Both the position numbers and the translations under genes were made by a program. From the IMG/VR virus record IMGVR_UViG_3300048016_000294, positions 1-44,558 of that record: a stretch of DNA of 44,558 nt, one strand, 5' to 3'. A model generated the notes under the pieces. That model was not told the origin of the DNA. It saw only the letters and a program-made list of their open reading frames with translations, and searched no databases. Positions 41,583 through 44,558 of the stretch are shown piece by piece (the first letter of the stretch is position 1; each line of letters starts with the position of its first letter). The DNA is from a virus.

Positions 41583-44480
41583 ATGGCCGTATCATTCTTC
41601 GACACACCCAACGCAATTCGAGTTGAGGGTAACTCTCAGACACTAACATTTACTCGAACATCTGATACCACAGGCACTGTGTGTTGGGCTCCGACTCCGC
41701 CAACTCCACGAACTGGCTGTGGCACACCAACGGGACACTACGCTGGCGGCACCCTTGTAGTCAGCACTACCCCCATATCTCAACAACACAAACCTAAGGA
41801 TGGGACGTGCTGCTACACAGGAGATGCCAACATATCCGACACACTGTTTGCTGGAGATCGTATCGGCGTTGCTAAAGTTGTATGGAGTAGCAACACAGAC
41901 AATACAACAGGCTGTGTGACGGTCACAGGGTTGGACTCATCCTGTACTGCTTACTATTTTGGATTCTTTGCTATTGACAACATATGCCAATATAACCAGT
42001 CTGGCATATACAGCTATTCTGCATCATCCCCACCAGTGCCTGAAATCAAGTGCACTTCAGGGTATCAGTGTATCCAAACATCAGGAGTAACACCATCAGC
42101 CCAGTTACCAATTCCACTCCCGACAACAAACACATTTAGTGTCAAGATGAAGGTTGATGATAAGCCCATCGATTTGATGATTAGAGGGTCTGTCTTAACA
42201 ACTTATCAATCACTGCTCGATGAACTCAATAATAGTTGGAAACGAGTAGCAGTCAATCAATTTGAGCAGGCACAGTTTCCATACTACGGTCAATTCTCGC
42301 TAGTAGCCAATAACTGGACTCAATGGGACGGCTCGCGTGCTGGTGTAGTCAAACCTGTAAGTTCCAGTAGCGATCCTACTACACCCGGCACCGGCGACCT
42401 TTGGTTTGACCTAAACACCAATCAACTGAAAGAGTGGTCTGGTAGCTCATGGATATTACCACCTCCTACCAATCCTGTAATCTCATATGCTAGTGATCCT
42501 ACTATCGCGCAGTGTGATGAATATTGGTTTGATGGTACCACAGCTCGCATATTCGATGGAGTCGTGTGGAAGGATGTAACTTCGTATATAAGCGCGGTAG
42601 ATCCAGCAAGTGTACCAAATTTGACTTGTACTAACATCTGGCGTCAACCGACCACTGGGTTGTTCCAGAGGTGGAATGATATTTCACACAGTTGGGTTAC
42701 TACCAACGTACTAACATCCCCTCTAGATCCATTGGCACTGAACGCCGGAACATTGTGGTACGATCCGATGACGATGGTTACCTCGAGTTGGAACGGCCTA
42801 TCTTGGGTTAATGTGGGAGCAACCATCAGTGTGACTGCTCCAGTAAATCCAACCCCTGATCAATATTGGGTAAATCCACTCACGCGAGTGGTACAGCAAT
42901 ATAACGTACTCACATCAACTTGGGCAATCCTAGCAGCACTGGTGTATCACAAGAGCCCAACAACTCCTACTGTTGGTGAGATTTGGTACAATTCTGCTAC
43001 CACAAGAATATATGAATGGGACGGTGGGGCTTGGGTTGAATTCACTGCTGGTTTATTCAATCAACTACAAGATCCTGCAGCACGACCTGAATTGCAGCAA
43101 GGAGCACTCTGGTACAACTCGACACTCGGACTATGGTTCACTTTGGTTGGGTCAACTCCATCATGTAGTTGGGTGGGGGTAAGTGTTATCCAAAGTTTAA
43201 TTCGCCCAAGCACTCTAACGTCAGGATACTGGTTCAACACTACTACTCGGTTATGGTATCGCCGTAACGGCGCGGTGTGGACTGCTGTATTCCCTACCAC
43301 AGCAATTGTTGATCCGACTACCCCACTATTAGGATCTACCTGGTATGACGGAGTCACACTCTGGCAGTGGGACGCCACATCTAACTGGGTAGCTATTCCG
43401 TTCTCGATAACTCCTGTTAATCTGCCAGTAGGAACTCGGTGGCTAAACACCACAACAGGAGCACTGACGATCTGGTCCGGTACGGAGTGGCAGGCGGTTA
43501 CTCCACCGTTCATCGCAGCTTGGAATGACATCAACAATATCAACGTCGTATCGACACTGTGTGGCGAGCCTTCGATGGTAGAATTCATCAGTTCTTCACT
43601 GCTATTCACTGATCTAGGATTTACAACAGGTACACCTATTTTGGGGCTTGATGGGTATAGTGGTCGCCCACTTACAGAAGAGATCGGCGTTGGTACGGAC
43701 GGTAGTGCCGACGAGCGCCGTAAGGTAATCCATAATTTATACACAAGACTTGGCGCTCCAATCACGAATGTAGAGCTGTCGCGAGATCAGATGGACCTTG
43801 CTGTACAAAAGGGATTGGACTATATTCGACGCGACTCTGGTGCAGGTAACGCACGTGCGTACTTTTTTCTTGACCTCAAAGCAGGACAACAAAAATACAT
43901 CCTAACAAGCCGGGCCGTTGGCTTCAACACAATTGTTGATGTCCTCAACATATATCGAACACGTGGGAGCCTTGCAGCAGTATCTTCTCCGACAGAAGAG
44001 GGTGGTGATTTGTATGGACAACAAATGATTCAGTCTTTGTATTCAGCAGGAACATTTGACTTGCTCTCGTACCACCTGATGTCTGCTTACCAGTCACTAG
44101 TTAATAAACTATTCGTGCGTGAATTTCAATTCCAATGGACGGAACGCAGCCGGTCTCTATCAATTATGCGGTCAATAGGGTACGCTGAGCGGATCCTGAT
44201 AGATGCAGTTATCGAACGAACAGAACAAGACCTCCTTACAGATCGCATGACTAAAAATTGGATTGAGGACTGGGCGCTGAGTGAGGCGATGATAATGTTG
44301 GGTAATATGCGTGGTAAATTTAGTTCATTGGCCGGCGCCGGCGGGAGTATTACACTCAATGCCGAATCATTGAAATCAGAAGCAGTAGCAATGCAAACAG
44401 CGCTCATCCAAGAATTGGAAGACTTTGTTGCGTCTGATATTGAGACTTGGGGTATCGGTGCAAGTATAACAAAGGGATAA
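41583..44480 (+). CDS. 13: Neck protein gp13-like fused to FN3-like and Trp-rich repeat domains
   Basis: 965 aa (T4 gp13 309 aa). About residues 1-150: a Cys-containing FN3-like beta domain with TGTVCWAPTPPTP and CVTVTGLDSSCTAYYFGFFAID. About 260-650: roughly ten repeats of the form G-x-L-W-Y-D...T...L...W-x-G-x-x-W-V (for example GDLWFDLNTNQLKEWSGSSW and GEIWYNSATTRIYEWDGGAW). About 710-965: HNLYTRLGAPITNVELSRDQMDLAVQKGLDYIRRDS and a helical end, the pattern of gp13 neck proteins in T4-like phages. The first two parts may be surface-exposed at the neck like whiskers or adhesins. Start ATG 41583 fits the promoter at 41553. Confidence 0.65.
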   Translation: MAVSFFDTPNAIRVEGNSQTLTFTRTSDTTGTVCWAPTPPTPRTGCGTPTGHYAGGTLVVSTTPISQQHKPKDGTCCYTGDANISDTLFAGDRIGVAKVVWSSNTDNTTGCVTVTGLDSSCTAYYFGFFAIDNICQYNQSGIYSYSASSPPVPEIKCTSGYQCIQTSGVTPSAQLPIPLPTTNTFSVKMKVDDKPIDLMIRGSVLTTYQSLLDELNNSWKRVAVNQFEQAQFPYYGQFSLVANNWTQWDGSRAGVVKPVSSSSDPTTPGTGDLWFDLNTNQLKEWSGSSWILPPPTNPVISYASDPTIAQCDEYWFDGTTARIFDGVVWKDVTSYISAVDPASVPNLTCTNIWRQPTTGLFQRWNDISHSWVTTNVLTSPLDPLALNAGTLWYDPMTMVTSSWNGLSWVNVGATISVTAPVNPTPDQYWVNPLTRVVQQYNVLTSTWAILAALVYHKSPTTPTVGEIWYNSATTRIYEWDGGAWVEFTAGLFNQLQDPAARPELQQGALWYNSTLGLWFTLVGSTPSCSWVGVSVIQSLIRPSTLTSGYWFNTTTRLWYRRNGAVWTAVFPTTAIVDPTTPLLGSTWYDGVTLWQWDATSNWVAIPFSITPVNLPVGTRWLNTTTGALTIWSGTEWQAVTPPFIAAWNDINNINVVSTLCGEPSMVEFISSSLLFTDLGFTTGTPILGLDGYSGRPLTEEIGVGTDGSADERRKVIHNLYTRLGAPITNVELSRDQMDLAVQKGLDYIRRDSGAGNARAYFFLDLKAGQQKYILTSRAVGFNTIVDVLNIYRTRGSLAAVSSPTEEGGDLYGQQMIQSLYSAGTFDLLSYHLMSAYQSLVNKLFVREFQFQWTERSRSLSIMRSIGYAERILIDAVIERTEQDLLTDRMTKNWIEDWALSEAMIMLGNMRGKFSSLAGAGGSITLNAESLKSEAVAMQTALIQELEDFVASDIETWGIGASITKG

Positions 44481-44486
44481 GTGATC

Positions 44487-44558
44487 ATGAGTATATTTTT
44501 AGACCCCTCTGTTGAGAAGACCGCTGCGTATACACAGACTGTCACCAACCACACCTCG
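44487..44558 (+). CDS. Start of next neck/tail gene (3' end outside window)
   Basis: ATG 44487, seven bases after the previous stop, opens MSIFLDPSVEKTAAYTQTVT, and the frame stays open to the window edge (24 codons). By order it could be gp14, but the visible part is too short to tell. Confidence 0.5.
   Translation, partial: MSIFLDPSVEKTAAYTQTVTNHTS

Noticed and set aside
41482-41649. Longer N-terminus for the 165-aa minus-strand protein
   Set aside because: The extension covers the divergent promoter and the start of the + strand gene; ATG 41481 follows the promoter at normal distance.
43061-43765. 234-aa minus-strand open frame in the neck fusion gene
   Set aside because: Antisense shadow of the Trp-rich repeats; no promoter or ribosome site.
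1-44558. tRNA genes
   Set aside because: No cloverleaf-like sequence was noticed in the intergenic gaps, which are all short; this was by eye only.

Overview
The window is a block of late virion genes from a large contractile-tailed phage of the T4 superfamily. The evidence is a set of recognisable T4-type proteins: a gp6-like baseplate wedge protein, a gp26-like hub/tail-assembly protein, gp20 portal, gp21 prohead protease, gp17 large terminase, gp19 tail tube, gp4 head completion, a gp16-like small terminase, gp22 scaffold, gp23 major capsid, a gp13-like neck domain, endonuclease V (DenV), a PhoH-like ATPase and a GroES-type co-chaperonin. Intergenic gaps repeatedly carry the T4 late-promoter core TAAATA, often as TATAAATA. 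The host cannot be read from this window; a bacterium with a GroEL that can pair with a GroES-like cofactor is all that can be said.

Layout. 1-13559: baseplate and tail structural genes on the + strand (gp6-like, a very large gp7-like protein, an 845-aa structural protein, a Cys-rich protein, a SWIM zinc-finger protein, and a 485-aa surface protein). 13649-17730: gp26-like protein with an apparent programmed -1 frameshift extension, then a long coiled-coil protein that is probably the tape measure. 17794-22242: portal, a 57-aa ORF, prohead protease, then three genes with a T4-like capsid-targeting N-terminus. 22250-24904 (minus): large terminase interrupted in its P-loop by a LAGLIDADG intein that looks like class 3. 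24977-27166: free-standing Vsr-like homing endonuclease and tail tube. 27361-32710: small head-associated genes including gp4, a gp16-like terminase and more capsid-targeted proteins. 32796-35070: scaffold and major capsid protein. 35225-39053: HNH and GIY-YIG homing endonucleases flanking a GroES homologue and a capsid-targeted protein resembling ADP-ribosyltransferases. 39110-41481: DenV, small zinc protein, PhoH, unknowns. 41583-end: a 965-aa fusion of an FN3-like domain, about ten Trp-rich repeats and a gp13-like neck domain, then the start of the next gene.

How the parts work together. Scaffold (gp22), portal (gp20), major capsid (gp23) and protease (gp21) build and mature the prohead. 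At least eight proteins, scattered over the window, begin with a short peptide ending in a hydrophobic-x-Glu site of the sort gp21 cleaves in T4 internal proteins and Alt. This suggests a cohort of proteins packed in the head and delivered into the host, including a P-loop kinase-like protein and two paralogous proteins with an R / S-T / E arrangement like ADP-ribosyltransferases. Terminase subunits fill the head, gp4 and the gp13-like protein finish the neck, and tail genes supply the contractile tail.

The most notable points are the capsid-targeted cohort, the P-loop intein with a non-nucleophilic first residue, the frameshift in the gp26-like gene, and a recurrent compact element in which a TAAATA late promoter lies inside or against a hairpin, so that incoming transcription could be stopped while newly started transcripts escape.
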